A DNA stretch of 64,000 nucleotides from the NCBI RefSeq assembly GCF_036346595.1, contig NZ_CP107834.1:4898001-4962000 (forward strand), given 5' to 3'. Source of the DNA: Streptomyces sp. NBC_00525 (lineage in GTDB: Bacteria > Actinomycetota > Actinomycetes > Streptomycetales > Streptomycetaceae). This document shows, in pieces, positions 38,289-48,015 of the stretch. The notes under the pieces are model-generated. The model was not told the DNA's origin. It saw nothing but the letters and a program-made list of their open reading frames with translations, and searched no databases. Each line of letters opens with the position of its first letter. The first letter of the stretch is position 1. The translations under genes were made by a program, and so were the position numbers.

Positions 38289-39265
38289 AGTACCTCCTCC
38301 AGCGGCTCGCCTTCTACCTGGTCACCGCCTGGGCCGCGATCACCATCAACTTCCTCATCCCGCGCCTGATGCCCGGCGACCCCGTCCAGGCACTCCTCGC
38401 CCGCTACCAGGGCCAGCTCGACACCAGCGCCGTCGCCTCCCTGGAGGCCCTCTTCGGCCTCGACAAGAAGCAGTCGCTCTGGGAGCAGTACACCGACTAC
38501 TGGTCCCACCTGCTCCACGGCGACCTCGGCATGTCGTTCACCTTCTTCCCGACCCCGGTCGGCGAGGTCATCGGCCAGGCCCTGCCCTGGACCGTCGCGC
38601 TCGTCGGCATCACCACACTCATCAGCTTCGTGCTCGGCACCGGCATCGGCGTCCTCGCCGGCTGGCGGCGCGGCTCCTGGATGGACGGCCTGCTGCCCGT
38701 CACCACGTTCATCTCGTCCATCCCGTACTTCTGGCTCGGGCTCATCGCGATCTCGCTGTTCGCGGTCAAGTGGCCGCTCTTCCCCTTCGAGGGCGGGTAC
38801 GACGACTCCCTGATCCCGGCCTTCGACTGGCCGTTCGTCTCCAGCGCGCTCTACCACGGGGTGCTGCCGGGCGTCACGATCGTCCTCAGCGCCGTGGCCG
38901 GCTGGATTCTCGGCATGCGCAACATGATGGTGACGGTCTCCAGCGAGGACTACGTCATGGTCGCCCAGGCCAAGGGCCTCTCCGAGCGCCGGGTGATGTT
39001 CGGCTACGCGGCACGCAACGCGATCCTGCCCAACATCTCCGGCTTCGCCCTCTCGCTCGGCCTCATCGTCGGCGGCACGCTGCTGGTCGAGATGGTGTTC
39101 AGCTACCCCGGCATCGGCTTCCAGCTGCTCAAGGCCGTCGGCGCCAAGGACTACCCCCTCATGCAGGGCGTCTTCCTCATCATCACGCTCTCCGTGCTGG
39201 TGGCGAACCTCCTCGCCGACATCCTCTACATGCTCCTCGACCCCCGCACCCGAAGGGAGGCGTAG
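38285..39265 (+). CDS. ABC permease (DppB-like)
   Basis: This 326-residue inner-membrane permease with about six helices starts at GTG 38285, overlapping the ATPase stop. It has the characteristic N-terminal helix and [16 protein letters not shown] motif of DppB-type subunits. The cytoplasmic EAA loop is [29 protein letters not shown], described in parts: coupling segment AQAKGLSE and the ARNAILP tail. It pairs with the next permease. Confidence 0.94.
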
Positions 39266-39268
39266 CGG

Positions 39269-40275
39269 ATGGCCGTCAACGCCACCGAGGCCGCCGTGCT
39301 CGACGCCGCCGCGGCCCCGGCCGCGAGCCGGCGCAGGTTCCGCTTCCTGCGCGGGCGCAAGACCGTCGTCGGGCTGTGCATCCTGCTGTTCTTCGTGCTG
39401 ATCGCGATCATCGGCCCGTGGATCGCCCCGTACGACCCCGACGCGATGAGCCGGGAGCTGCTTCAGCCGCCCTCCGCCTCGCACTGGCTGGGCACCACGC
39501 ACATCGGCCAGGACGTGCTCTCGCAGATCCTCGTCGGCGCTCGGGGCGTCCTCCTCGTCGGGTTCGTCGCCGGCATCCTCGCCACGATCCTGTCCGTGCT
39601 CGTCGGCGTCACCGCGGGGTTCCTCGGCGGCGCGGCCGACGAGGCGCTGTCGCTGCTGTCCAACGTCTTCCTGGTCATCCCCGGACTGCCGCTGATCATC
39701 ATCATCGCCAGTTTCGTCAGCGACACCGGCGACCTGCTGATCGCCGCCGTCATCGCCCTCACCTCCTGGGCCTGGGGCGCCCGCGTGCTGCGCGCCCAGA
39801 CGCTGTCGCTGCGCCGCCGCGACTACGTGGAGGCAGCCCGCGCCACCGGCGAACCCACCTGGCGGATCATCCTCTTCGAGGTGATGCCCAACCTCACCGC
39901 CGTCATCGCCTCCGGCTTCGTCGGCACGGTCATCTTCGCGATCCTCTCCGAGATCACCCTCGCCTTCATCGGCGTCGCCGACATCTCCAACTGGAACTGG
40001 GGGACCGTCCTGTTCTGGGCGCAGTCCAACCAGGCCTTCGCCCTGGGCGCCTGGTGGTGGTACGTCCCGGCCGGGCTCTGCATCGCCCTGCTCGGCATGT
40101 CCCTCGCGCTCATCAACTTCGGCATCGACGAGTTCGTCAACCCGCGCCTGCGCACCGAGACCGGAGGCTCCCGCACGGTCAGGATGCGCGTCGGCTTCAC
40201 CCCGGTCGCCCGCACCGGTACCGGCACGGATACCGATACCGGTACGCGCCCCGCACCGCACAAGGAGACCCGCCC

Positions 40276-40279
<4 letters not shown>
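39269..40279 (+). CDS. ABC permease (DppC-like) with Thr-Gly tail
   Basis: This second permease (336 aa) has an N-terminal cytoplasmic extension, then helices with PPSASHWLGTTHIGQDVLSQIL, the DppC hallmark. The EAA loop is RDYVEAARATGEPTWRIILFEVMPN (split). The C-terminal tail contains RTGTGTDTDTGTR encoded by CCGGTA repeats (about 40211-40246) not expected in the family. Its stop overlaps the next ATPase start (ATGA). Confidence 0.94.
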
Positions 40280-41283
<1,004 letters not shown>

Positions 41284-41331
41284 CGCCCACGCACACCCGG
41301 TCCGACGAGCAACGCACACGACAGGAGAACC

Positions 41332-42777
41332 ATGAACCCCGTCACCCGCCGGGCGTACGCCCGCGAGATCGCCGCCCGGCCCGTGCCCGGACTGCCCGCC
41401 GGCTTCCGCTGGGGCGTCGCCACCGCCGCGTACCAGATCGAGGGCGCGGCGGCCGAGGACGGCAGAACGCCGTCCATCTGGGACACCTACTGCCGGGTGC
41501 CGGGCATGGTCGTGCGCGGTGAGAACGGGGACGTGGCGTGCGACCACTACCACCGTATGCCCGAGGACGTACGGCTGATCGCGGACCTCGGCGTCGACAC
41601 GTACCGCTTCTCGCTGGCCTGGCCGCGCGTCCAGCCGGGCGGCCGGGGCCCGGCCAACGCCAAGGGCCTGGACTTCTACAAGCGGCTGCTCGACGAACTG
41701 GAGGCGGCGGGCGTCACCCCCTGGGTCACCCTCTACCACTGGGACCTGCCGCAGGAGCTGGAGGACGCCGGCGGCTGGCCGGTCCGCGACACCGCGTACC
41801 GCTTCGCCGACTACGCCGCCCTCGCCCACGACGCCCTCGGCGACCGGATCGCCCACTGGACGACGCTCAACGAGCCCTGGTGCTCGGCGATGCTCGGCTA
41901 CGCCTACGGCAACCAGGCCCCCGGCCGGCAGGACTTCGGCGAGGCGATCCACGCCGTCCACCACCTGCTCCTGGGCCACGGCCTCGCCGCGCGCCGGCTG
42001 CGCGAGCGGGCCGCCGCACGGGGCGACGCGCTGGAGCTGGGCCTCACCCTCAACCTGGGTACCGCGACCCCGGAGACGGACAGCCATGAGGACGCCGAGG
42101 CGTGCCGCCGCGCGGACGGGCTCGGCGCCCGGCTCTACCTGGACCCGGTCGTCAAGGGCGCCTACCCCGAGGACGTCGTCGCCGACCTCGCCGCCCAGGG
42201 CATCGAACTGCCCGTCCAGGACGGCGACCTGGCCGCGATCTCGACGCCGCTGGACGTGCTGGGGGTCAACTTCTACCGGGGCGCGCTGTTCTCCGGCGTC
42301 ACCGAGGACGGCGCCGCCACCGACGCGGACGGGCTGCCCGTCACCCGCCAGGTGGAGCGCGACCTGCCGCGCACCGACATGGACTGGGAGATCACCCCCA
42401 CCGAACTCACCGACCTGCTCGTCCGCCTGGAGCACGACTACGGACTGCCCACCGTCGTCACGGAGAACGGCGCCGCCTTCGACGACACCGTCGCCGAGGA
42501 CGGCGCGGTCCACGACGCCGACCGCACCACGTACCTCGCCGACCACATCGACGCCGTCGCCGCCGCCCGCGCGCGGGGCGCCGACGTCCGGGGCTACTTC
42601 GCCTGGTCGCTGCTCGACAACTTCGAGTGGTCCTACGGCTACGACAAGCGGTTCGGCATCGTCCGCGTCGACTACGAGACGCAGGAGCGCACGCTCAAGG
42701 ACAGCGCCAAGTGGTACCGCGACACCATCCGCCTCACCCGCGAGGCCTCACCCGCGAAGCCCCGGCCACGAACCTGA
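41332..42777 (+). CDS. GH1 beta-glucosidase
   Basis: This 481-residue cytoplasmic family-1 glycosidase lacks a signal peptide and would hydrolyse imported beta-glucosides. The acid/base Glu181 is in TLNEPW and the nucleophile Glu378 in VVTENGAAF. The N-terminal GFRWGVATAAYQIEGA signature and the C-terminal GYFAWSLLDNFEWSYGY aglycone-site motif are intact. It starts at ATG 41332 behind GACAGGAG. Its place at the end of the importer operon under LacI control defines a self-contained uptake and hydrolysis system. GH1 specificity (glucose versus galactose or other) cannot be fixed from sequence. Confidence 0.94.
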   Translation: MNPVTRRAYAREIAARPVPGLPAGFRWGVATAAYQIEGAAAEDGRTPSIWDTYCRVPGMVVRGENGDVACDHYHRMPEDVRLIADLGVDTYRFSLAWPRVQPGGRGPANAKGLDFYKRLLDELEAAGVTPWVTLYHWDLPQELEDAGGWPVRDTAYRFADYAALAHDALGDRIAHWTTLNEPWCSAMLGYAYGNQAPGRQDFGEAIHAVHHLLLGHGLAARRLRERAAARGDALELGLTLNLGTATPETDSHEDAEACRRADGLGARLYLDPVVKGAYPEDVVADLAAQGIELPVQDGDLAAISTPLDVLGVNFYRGALFSGVTEDGAATDADGLPVTRQVERDLPRTDMDWEITPTELTDLLVRLEHDYGLPTVVTENGAAFDDTVAEDGAVHDADRTTYLADHIDAVAAARARGADVRGYFAWSLLDNFEWSYGYDKRFGIVRVDYETQERTLKDSAKWYRDTIRLTREASPAKPRPRT

Positions 42778-42825
42778 GCCGCGAAGCCTGAGCCGTACGC
42801 GTGTGCGCCGGGGTGGCGGTGCCGT

Positions 42826-42837
42826 TAGCGTGGACGT
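42826..42837 (+). promoter_or_regulatory. leaderless promoter (-10)
   Basis: TAGCGT (42826-42831) ends 6 nt before ATG 42838; no Shine-Dalgarno is present. Confidence 0.5.
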
Positions 42838-44232
42838 ATGCGGAACCGGCCGTTCCACACCCGTGCGGCCCCGGCGTTCCTGGCGGGGCTGCTGATGGCC
42901 CTGTCCGCCCTCGCGCTCTTCCTGGCCCCGGCCGCCACCCCTGCCGCGCCCGGCGCCTCCACCGTCGAGGACGTGGCCCGCGCCCTGCGCCAGGGGCCCG
43001 TCTACGTGGACCCGGCCGCATCCGACCAGCTCTCACCGGGCCAGGCGGCCGCGCTCGGCAGGAAGATCGAGAACGCGGACAAGCCGGTCTTCGTGGCCGT
43101 GCTGCCGGACACCGCCGCCTTCCCGAAGGACAGTGTCCTGCGCACCCTGCGCACCGAGACCGGGATCACCGGTGTCTACGCCATCCGCCTCGGCGACGCC
43201 TTCAGCGCGGGTGCCGACCCGCAGGTCATGTCCCGGAACGCGGTCATCAACCTCACCGCCGCCGTGCAGACGCCCGGCGCGGACACCGACGCGGCGACCC
43301 AGCTCAACGCCTTCGTGGACCGGGCCGTCGAACAGGCTCGGGGCAGCGCCCCCGCCTCCTGGAGCGGCGGTGACCACTCCGAGCCCGGCGGCGTCCCGGC
43401 CGCGGTGGGTCTCGCCGTGACCGGGGCCGTCGTCGTCCTCGGCGGGGCCGCCGCGTACACCGTCGTCCGCCGCAGGCGCGGGCGCAGGCGGGCGGAGGAG
43501 CGGGCCGCGCTGGAGAAGCTGCGGGTCGTCGTGGACGAGGACATCACCGCGTACGGGGAGACCCTGGAGCGGCTCGACTTCCATCCGGCGGAGCCCGGCG
43601 CAGACGACACGATGCGCGCCGACTACGAACGCGCCCTCGACTCCTACGAGAGCGCCAAGACCCGGATGGCGCGGGCCGAACACCCCTCGGACGTGCGTGG
43701 GGTGACCGCCGCCCTGGAGGAGGGGCGCTACTCGCTCGCGGTGCTCGACGCCCGCCGCACCGGCCGCGAGCCCCCGGCCCGGCGCCCGCCCTGCTTCTTC
43801 GACCCGCGCCACGGGCCCTCGGTCGCGGACGTCCGCTGGAGCCCGGCGGGCGGCAGCGCCCGCGAGGTCCCGGTGTGCGCGGCGGACGAGGTGCGGCTGC
43901 GCGAGGGCGAGGCGCCGATGAGCCGGACCGTGGACGCGGGCGACGGCACCCGCCGCCCGTACTGGGAGGCGGGCCCGGCCTACGGCCCCTGGGCGGGCGG
44001 CTACTTCGCGGGCGGCCTGCTGCCCATGCTCCTGGTCGGCACGATGCTCGGCTCGGTGCTGGCCACCCCGGCGTACGCGGCGGAGTACGGCGGCGGCGAC
44101 TTCTCCGGCGCCGACTACGACCCGTCGGGCTTCGACGGCGGCTTCGGGGACGGAGGCGGTTTCGGGGACGGCGGGGGCTTCGGGGATGGCGGGGGCTTCG
44201 GCGGCGGCGGTGACTTCGGGGGCGGCTTCTAG
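42838..44232 (+). CDS. membrane/secreted protein with glycine-rich C-terminus
   Basis: This 464-residue protein of unknown function has an N-terminal signal or anchor helix (AFLAGLLMALSALALFLAP). An extracytoplasmic region of about 130 residues (KPVFVAVLPDTAAFPKDSVLRTL) follows, then a transmembrane helix (AVGLAVTGAVVVLGGAAAYTVV, about residues 185-206) and an arginine-rich cytoplasmic segment. A further hydrophobic segment (GGYFAGGLLPMLLVGTMLGSVLA) precedes a terminal repeat of Phe-Gly-Asp-Gly-Gly-Gly units. The first part loosely resembles TPM-type domains, not firmly. It is monocistronic. Confidence 0.78.
   Translation: MRNRPFHTRAAPAFLAGLLMALSALALFLAPAATPAAPGASTVEDVARALRQGPVYVDPAASDQLSPGQAAALGRKIENADKPVFVAVLPDTAAFPKDSVLRTLRTETGITGVYAIRLGDAFSAGADPQVMSRNAVINLTAAVQTPGADTDAATQLNAFVDRAVEQARGSAPASWSGGDHSEPGGVPAAVGLAVTGAVVVLGGAAAYTVVRRRRGRRRAEERAALEKLRVVVDEDITAYGETLERLDFHPAEPGADDTMRADYERALDSYESAKTRMARAEHPSDVRGVTAALEEGRYSLAVLDARRTGREPPARRPPCFFDPRHGPSVADVRWSPAGGSAREVPVCAADEVRLREGEAPMSRTVDAGDGTRRPYWEAGPAYGPWAGGYFAGGLLPMLLVGTMLGSVLATPAYAAEYGGGDFSGADYDPSGFDGGFGDGGGFGDGGGFGDGGGFGGGGDFGGGF
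44143..44229 (+). repeat. 18-bp in-frame tandem repeat
   Basis: Units close to GGCTTCGGGGACGGCGGG repeat about four times at the 3' end of the preceding gene, encoding FGDGGG blocks and ending GGGF. Confidence 0.8.
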
Positions 44233-44254
44233 CCCCGGCGGGGGCGTACCCCCC

Positions 44255-44686
44255 TCAGCCCCGGCCCCGCAGCCGCGTCCCCTCCAGGACCACGCCCACC
44301 ACGTCCGACACCGGCAGCGCGCCCCACAGCCGGGAGTCCGTGCTGAACGGCGGATTGTCGCCCAGCACCATCAGTCGGCCGGGCGGCACCACCGCGTCCG
44401 GCGCCGCGCCCGTCGCCTCGCGGACCTCCGGCGGGACCGGATCGCCGCCCAGCGCCACCACCCGCTTCACCAGCAGCGGGCGGCCCGCGGGGCCCGGCGG
44501 CGGACGCAGCACCACGATCCGCCCCGCACGCGGCCGGACCAGCCCGCGCCGGACGAACAGCACCCGCTGCCCGTGGCGCAGGGCCGGCGTCATGCTCGGC
44601 CCGGACACCAGCAGCACCGACACGGTCAGCCGCAGCAGGACCAGCAGGGCGACGAGTCCCGCCCCCGCACCCAGCACCGCCACCAT
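44255..44686 (-). CDS. S26-family signal-peptidase-like protein
   Basis: This compact 143-residue membrane-anchored serine protease of the type I signal peptidase family has one N-terminal helix. The catalytic Ser31 is in SGPSMTP, Lys74 in VKRVVALGGD, and the conserved GDNPPFSTDSRLWG box is present, so it should be active. ATG 44686, 5 nt after GGAGGA, is preferred over GTG 44689. The ribosome site lies just behind the stop of the ABC exporter gene, so the two are coupled. It is too short for a general LepB and is probably a dedicated protease that trims the peptide of this operon (inference). Confidence 0.88.
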   Translation of the reverse strand: MVAVLGAGAGLVALLVLLRLTVSVLLVSGPSMTPALRHGQRVLFVRRGLVRPRAGRIVVLRPPPGPAGRPLLVKRVVALGGDPVPPEVREATGAAPDAVVPPGRLMVLGDNPPFSTDSRLWGALPVSDVVGVVLEGTRLRGRG

Positions 44687-44696
44687 CACGTCCTCC

Positions 44697-46577
44697 TCAG
44701 CCCCGGCCCGCCGGTACGTCCATCTGGTAGCCGTCCGCCTGGAGTGTGAACAGGTCCGCGTACGCGCCGCCCAGCAGCATCAGCTCGTCGTGGGTGCCCT
44801 GTTCGGCGATCCGGCCGGATGTGAGCACGACGATCCGGTCCGCCCCGCGCACCGAGCTGAGCCGGTGCGAGATCATCACGCTCGTCGCGTTCCGGCGCAG
44901 CTCCCGCAGGGAGTCGTGGAGCTGCTTCTCGGCCGCCGCGTCCAGACCGGCGCTCGGCTCGTCCAGGATCATCAGGTCGGCGTCCCCGCGCATGAACGCA
45001 CGGGCGACCGCGACCCGCTGCCACTCGCCGCCGGACAGCGACTGGCCGGCGAGGCCCTGCTCCGTCTCGGGGACGAAGATACGGCTCAGCAGCGTGCGGT
45101 AGCCGGCGCCCAGGCGGCCGATCCGGGCATGGATGCCGGCGGCCTTCGCGGCGCCGGTGATCCGCTCCTCGTCGGCCATCCGGTCCACCTGGCCCAGACC
45201 GATGTTCTCGGACGCCGTCAGGTCGTAGCGGCAGTAGTCCTGGAAGACCACGCCGACCCGCCGGCGCAGTGTCTCCGGGGCGATCTCCCGGATGTCCTGC
45301 CCGTCCCACAGGATCGTGCCCCGCGTCGGGTCGTACAGCCGGCACAGCAGCTTCACCAGGGTGCTCTTGCCGGCCCCGTTCAGCCCGACGAGCGCGGTCG
45401 CGGCGCCGGCCGGGATGGTCAGGTCCACGCCCTGGAGCACCCAGGGCGAGGCGTCGTTGTACCGGAACCAGACGTCGCGCAGCTCGATGCCGCGGGACAG
45501 CGGCGGCAGCGCGCGCTCCGCGGCCGGGCGCGGCAGGTCCGGCTCGACACGCTTGAGCCGCAGGAAGAACCCGAAGGTGATCGACGCCTGGTAGGCGGCG
45601 CTGCCGGTGGTGGCCAGCTGCGCCACGCCGGACTGCATCCCGGCCGTGGCGGCCAGGAACATCGACACGTCACCGATGGTCAGCGTGCCCGACCGGACCG
45701 CGCGCACCGCCCACAGCAGCCCCGCCCCGTACACCGCGACGCCGAGCAGCAGCGGCGGCAGCCGGCGCATCAGGTTGAGCAGGTCCGTGCGGCTCTCGGC
45801 GGCGGACGCGGTCCGCAGCTCCTGGCCGGCCCGGTCGCGGAAGAAGTCCTGGAGGCCGAAGAGGCGGATCTCCTTCACCGCGTCGGTGTCCGAGAGGAGG
45901 CTGCCGTAGAACATCTGGCGCCGGTTGCGCGGCATGTTGTCCTGGAGGACCCGCGCCCGTCGCTTCCCGGCCTGGAGCTGGGTGTGGAACAGGGGGAGGG
46001 CCATCACGACCGTGACCACGCCGAGCACCGGGTTCAGCACGAACACCGTGGCGAGGAACCCGGCCAGGGTCACCAGGGCCTGGAGGCTGTTGACGGCGGA
46101 CCCGATCAGCAGGTCCGGCGCGGTCCCGCCGGCCTGCTGGGCGAGGCGCAGCTCGTCCTGGAAGGCCGGGTCCTCGAAGTGGCGCAGGCCGGGCAGCCGG
46201 TTGACGCCGTCGAACAGCTCGTCCTGGACGCGGATGCGGATGGCCCGGCTGTTCTGGCCGCGCAGATACTCGCCGAACGCGGGCACGACGGCGAGTCCGA
46301 GGCTCGCGGCGATCAGGTAGAGCGTGATCCGGGTCAGCTCGTCCGCGGACGCCTGCTGGGCGATCCCGTCGAACAGCTCCCGCACCATCAGGGCCACCAC
46401 CATCGGCAGCAGCCCGGCGACGACGCTGGTCGCCGCGAAACCGGCGATGGTCCGCGGGTCGGCCCGCCAGGCGAGGGCGACGGCGGCACCCGCCGACCGC
46501 AGCGCCTGGAGGCCCTCGCCACGCGGACCGGCCCCCTTCCCGCCCACCGGGGGATCGCCCATCGGGGGGACGCTCAC
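44697..46577 (-). CDS. ABC exporter (fused membrane and ATPase domains)
   Basis: This half-size exporter (626 aa) has an N-terminal six-helix ABC membrane domain (about residues 40-340) and a C-terminal ATPase with Walker A VGLNGAGKSTL, signature LSGGEWQRVAVARAF, Walker B LMILDEPSAGLD and H-loop ISHRLSS. There is no N-terminal C39 peptidase domain, so cleavage of cargo must be done by another protein, plausibly the adjacent S26 protease. GTG 46577 overlaps the stop of the thioredoxin-like gene (GTGA). In context it exports the cysteine-rich peptide. Confidence 0.9.
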   Translation of the reverse strand: MSVPPMGDPPVGGKGAGPRGEGLQALRSAGAAVALAWRADPRTIAGFAATSVVAGLLPMVVALMVRELFDGIAQQASADELTRITLYLIAASLGLAVVPAFGEYLRGQNSRAIRIRVQDELFDGVNRLPGLRHFEDPAFQDELRLAQQAGGTAPDLLIGSAVNSLQALVTLAGFLATVFVLNPVLGVVTVVMALPLFHTQLQAGKRRARVLQDNMPRNRRQMFYGSLLSDTDAVKEIRLFGLQDFFRDRAGQELRTASAAESRTDLLNLMRRLPPLLLGVAVYGAGLLWAVRAVRSGTLTIGDVSMFLAATAGMQSGVAQLATTGSAAYQASITFGFFLRLKRVEPDLPRPAAERALPPLSRGIELRDVWFRYNDASPWVLQGVDLTIPAGAATALVGLNGAGKSTLVKLLCRLYDPTRGTILWDGQDIREIAPETLRRRVGVVFQDYCRYDLTASENIGLGQVDRMADEERITGAAKAAGIHARIGRLGAGYRTLLSRIFVPETEQGLAGQSLSGGEWQRVAVARAFMRGDADLMILDEPSAGLDAAAEKQLHDSLRELRRNATSVMISHRLSSVRGADRIVVLTSGRIAEQGTHDELMLLGGAYADLFTLQADGYQMDVPAGRG

Positions 46578-47107
46578 CGGGACGACGGGGTCGTCGGCAC
46601 CGCGAGGGAGTACACCGACTCGCGGCCGGTGATGCGGCCGTCCGCGTCCACGTTCAGATAGCTGGGCCAGCGGACGATGCCGAACGCCTCCTGCGACGCC
46701 CCGGATTCACCGGCCGGCTCGGTCACCACGCGGGCGACCGGCGCGAGCAGCTCGACCAGCTCCTTCTCGACCGGACCGCCGCCCTTGACGAAGGCGAGCA
46801 CCTGCTCCCGGCCACCCGGAATACCCTGCACCGCTTTTACGAAATCGGGTGCCTGGTCGCGGCAGGGACGGCAGCTCGTGGAGAAGAAGCCGACGACGGC
46901 CTCGCCCCGGATATCGGCCCGGCCGATCGTCCCGTGTTCCACGGTTTCCGCCGTGAATTCGGGCAGCGGGGCACCGTCGGGGAGCCGGTTCGCCGGAGGT
47001 TCGATGTCGCTCGTCGTGGATTGCGAGGAGCGGCGTGCGACGGCCAGAGTGAGCAGAAGATTGAAGAGGGAAAGACAGCCGATGATGACGACAGCGGCGA
47101 CAAGCAT
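46574..47107 (-). CDS. membrane-anchored thioredoxin-like protein (TlpA/MauD type)
   Basis: This 177-residue protein has one N-terminal helix (residues 1-24) and an extracytoplasmic thioredoxin fold with the redox pair Cys79-Arg-Pro-Cys82 in FFSTSCRPCRDQAP. A cis-Pro-like RWPSYLNVD segment is present. It is of the TlpA/MauD kind, which handle disulfides in secreted proteins. Its partners, a MauE-like protein and a peptide with eight cysteines, suggest it forms or shuffles the peptide's disulfides. It is coupled to the ABC exporter by a 4-base overlap. Confidence 0.88.
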   Translation of the reverse strand: MLVAAVVIIGCLSLFNLLLTLAVARRSSQSTTSDIEPPANRLPDGAPLPEFTAETVEHGTIGRADIRGEAVVGFFSTSCRPCRDQAPDFVKAVQGIPGGREQVLAFVKGGGPVEKELVELLAPVARVVTEPAGESGASQEAFGIVRWPSYLNVDADGRITGRESVYSLAVPTTPSSR

Positions 47108-47170
47108 GATGAGGGGACCTCGATTCGGCGCGCACTGGACGAGAAGTGTTCGGTAATAAATGGATGGTGA

Positions 47171-47734
47171 TTAATGAGTGGGGTGTGTATTCGCCGCGCG
47201 AGGTCCGGAGAACACCTCGGAGAGCACATCGGTCGCGATGATGAGCGCGCTGGTGCAGATGGCCACGAACAATCCGAGGAGCGCCTCGGGAAACGCGGGG
47301 AAGAGCGCCGTCCCGGAATCGTGCAGCAGGGTGGCGGCGAAGCCGGCGCCGACCGCGACGAGGAGGGCCGCGTTCCGCACGAGGTGGGCCGGGCCGACCG
47401 GGGCTGCGGAGACCCCGAAGCAGGAGCAGGAGGTGTCGATGCCGCGCGCGATCACCGATGCCAGGGCCGCCGTGAAGGCGACGGTCAGCCCGGTCGCGGC
47501 GGCGAAGGCCCAGGTGGCAAGCGGTGGAATCCATACGGCCACGGCGAGCACGGCCTCCAGGAGGGGCATGCCGACCGCGACCGCCCCGACCGTCCGGGCC
47601 GGGACCACCCTCATGCGCAGCACGGCGTCCGCGAACTCCCGGGGGGCGCGCGCCTTGCCCAGGGCGGAGGCGCCGAGGACCAGTGAGGCCACCAGGCAGC
47701 AGATGAGTCGGAGGTGCTCGGTCAGGGCGTTCAT
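47171..47734 (-). CDS. MauE-like redox membrane protein
   Basis: This 187-residue integral membrane protein (four to five helices) of the MauE/DoxX-like class has LICCLVASLVLGASALGKARAP at the N-terminus (split), the family-type LGKARxPxEF pattern, and the redox motif Cys103-Ser-Cys105-Phe-Gly on an extracytoplasmic loop. In methylotrophs MauE and MauD are needed to mature the disulfide-rich MauA subunit. Here the substrate is likely the small cysteine-rich peptide encoded 80 bases upstream. The base composition is slightly less GC-rich than in the neighbouring genes. Confidence 0.85.
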   Translation of the reverse strand: MNALTEHLRLICCLVASLVLGASALGKARAPREFADAVLRMRVVPARTVGAVAVGMPLLEAVLAVAVWIPPLATWAFAAATGLTVAFTAALASVIARGIDTSCSCFGVSAAPVGPAHLVRNAALLVAVGAGFAATLLHDSGTALFPAFPEALLGLFVAICTSALIIATDVLSEVFSGPRAANTHPTH

Positions 47735-47814
47735 GGGCTCTCCCGGAATCGGCTGCCCGCATTCCCGCCGCCGCCCGTCGACGGCGGGAATGCGGTTTTA
47801 CGGGGCGATATGGC

Positions 47815-48015
47815 TCAGCAGCCGCCGTAGATGTAGGTGTACGTGCAGGTGGGCTTCGCGGCGCAGTTCCAGGAGCAGCAGAACTTCGTCACGAGGGTCT
47901 CGCCGGAACAGTAGGTGGAGGTTCCGGCGGGGCACTGGCAGTACGCCTCGGCGGTCTCCTCACGGAGCAGGCGGGAGAGCGTGCGGTCCGCCATGTCGAG
48001 AATTGCCTGAACCAT
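47815..48015 (-). CDS. cysteine-rich secreted peptide precursor
   Basis: This 66-residue peptide starts at ATG 48015, 5 nt after CTGGAGGAA. Residues 1-24 are a charged amphipathic segment without cysteine, ending ...LLREETAEA. Residues 25-66 contain all eight Cys (26, 28, 36, 46, 47, 51, 57, 66) plus many Thr, Tyr and Gly, ending TYTYIYGGC. It has no hydrophobic signal sequence, so export by the ABC transporter after leader recognition is likely. Cleavage after Ala24 (AEA, an AxA motif) by the S26 protease is plausible. An even cysteine count suits four disulfides. The function may be antimicrobial, signalling or enzymatic; it is not recognised. Confidence 0.82.
   Translation of the reverse strand: MVQAILDMADRTLSRLLREETAEAYCQCPAGTSTYCSGETLVTKFCCSWNCAAKPTCTYTYIYGGC

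Noticed and set aside
41332..42777. Cellobiose system under CebR
   Set aside because: No TGGGAGCGCTCCCA box was found near the operon; the local operator ACCGGTTCCGGAACCGGT is of a different type.
47815..48015. Methylamine dehydrogenase light chain (MauA)
   Set aside because: The partners resemble MauD and MauE, but the peptide is far too short, has one Trp (the cofactor needs two), and no heavy-chain gene is present.
47815..48015. Lanthipeptide or sactipeptide precursor
   Set aside because: No LanB/C/M/L, radical SAM or flavin decarboxylase gene is in the operon. The MauD/MauE-like proteins point to disulfides.
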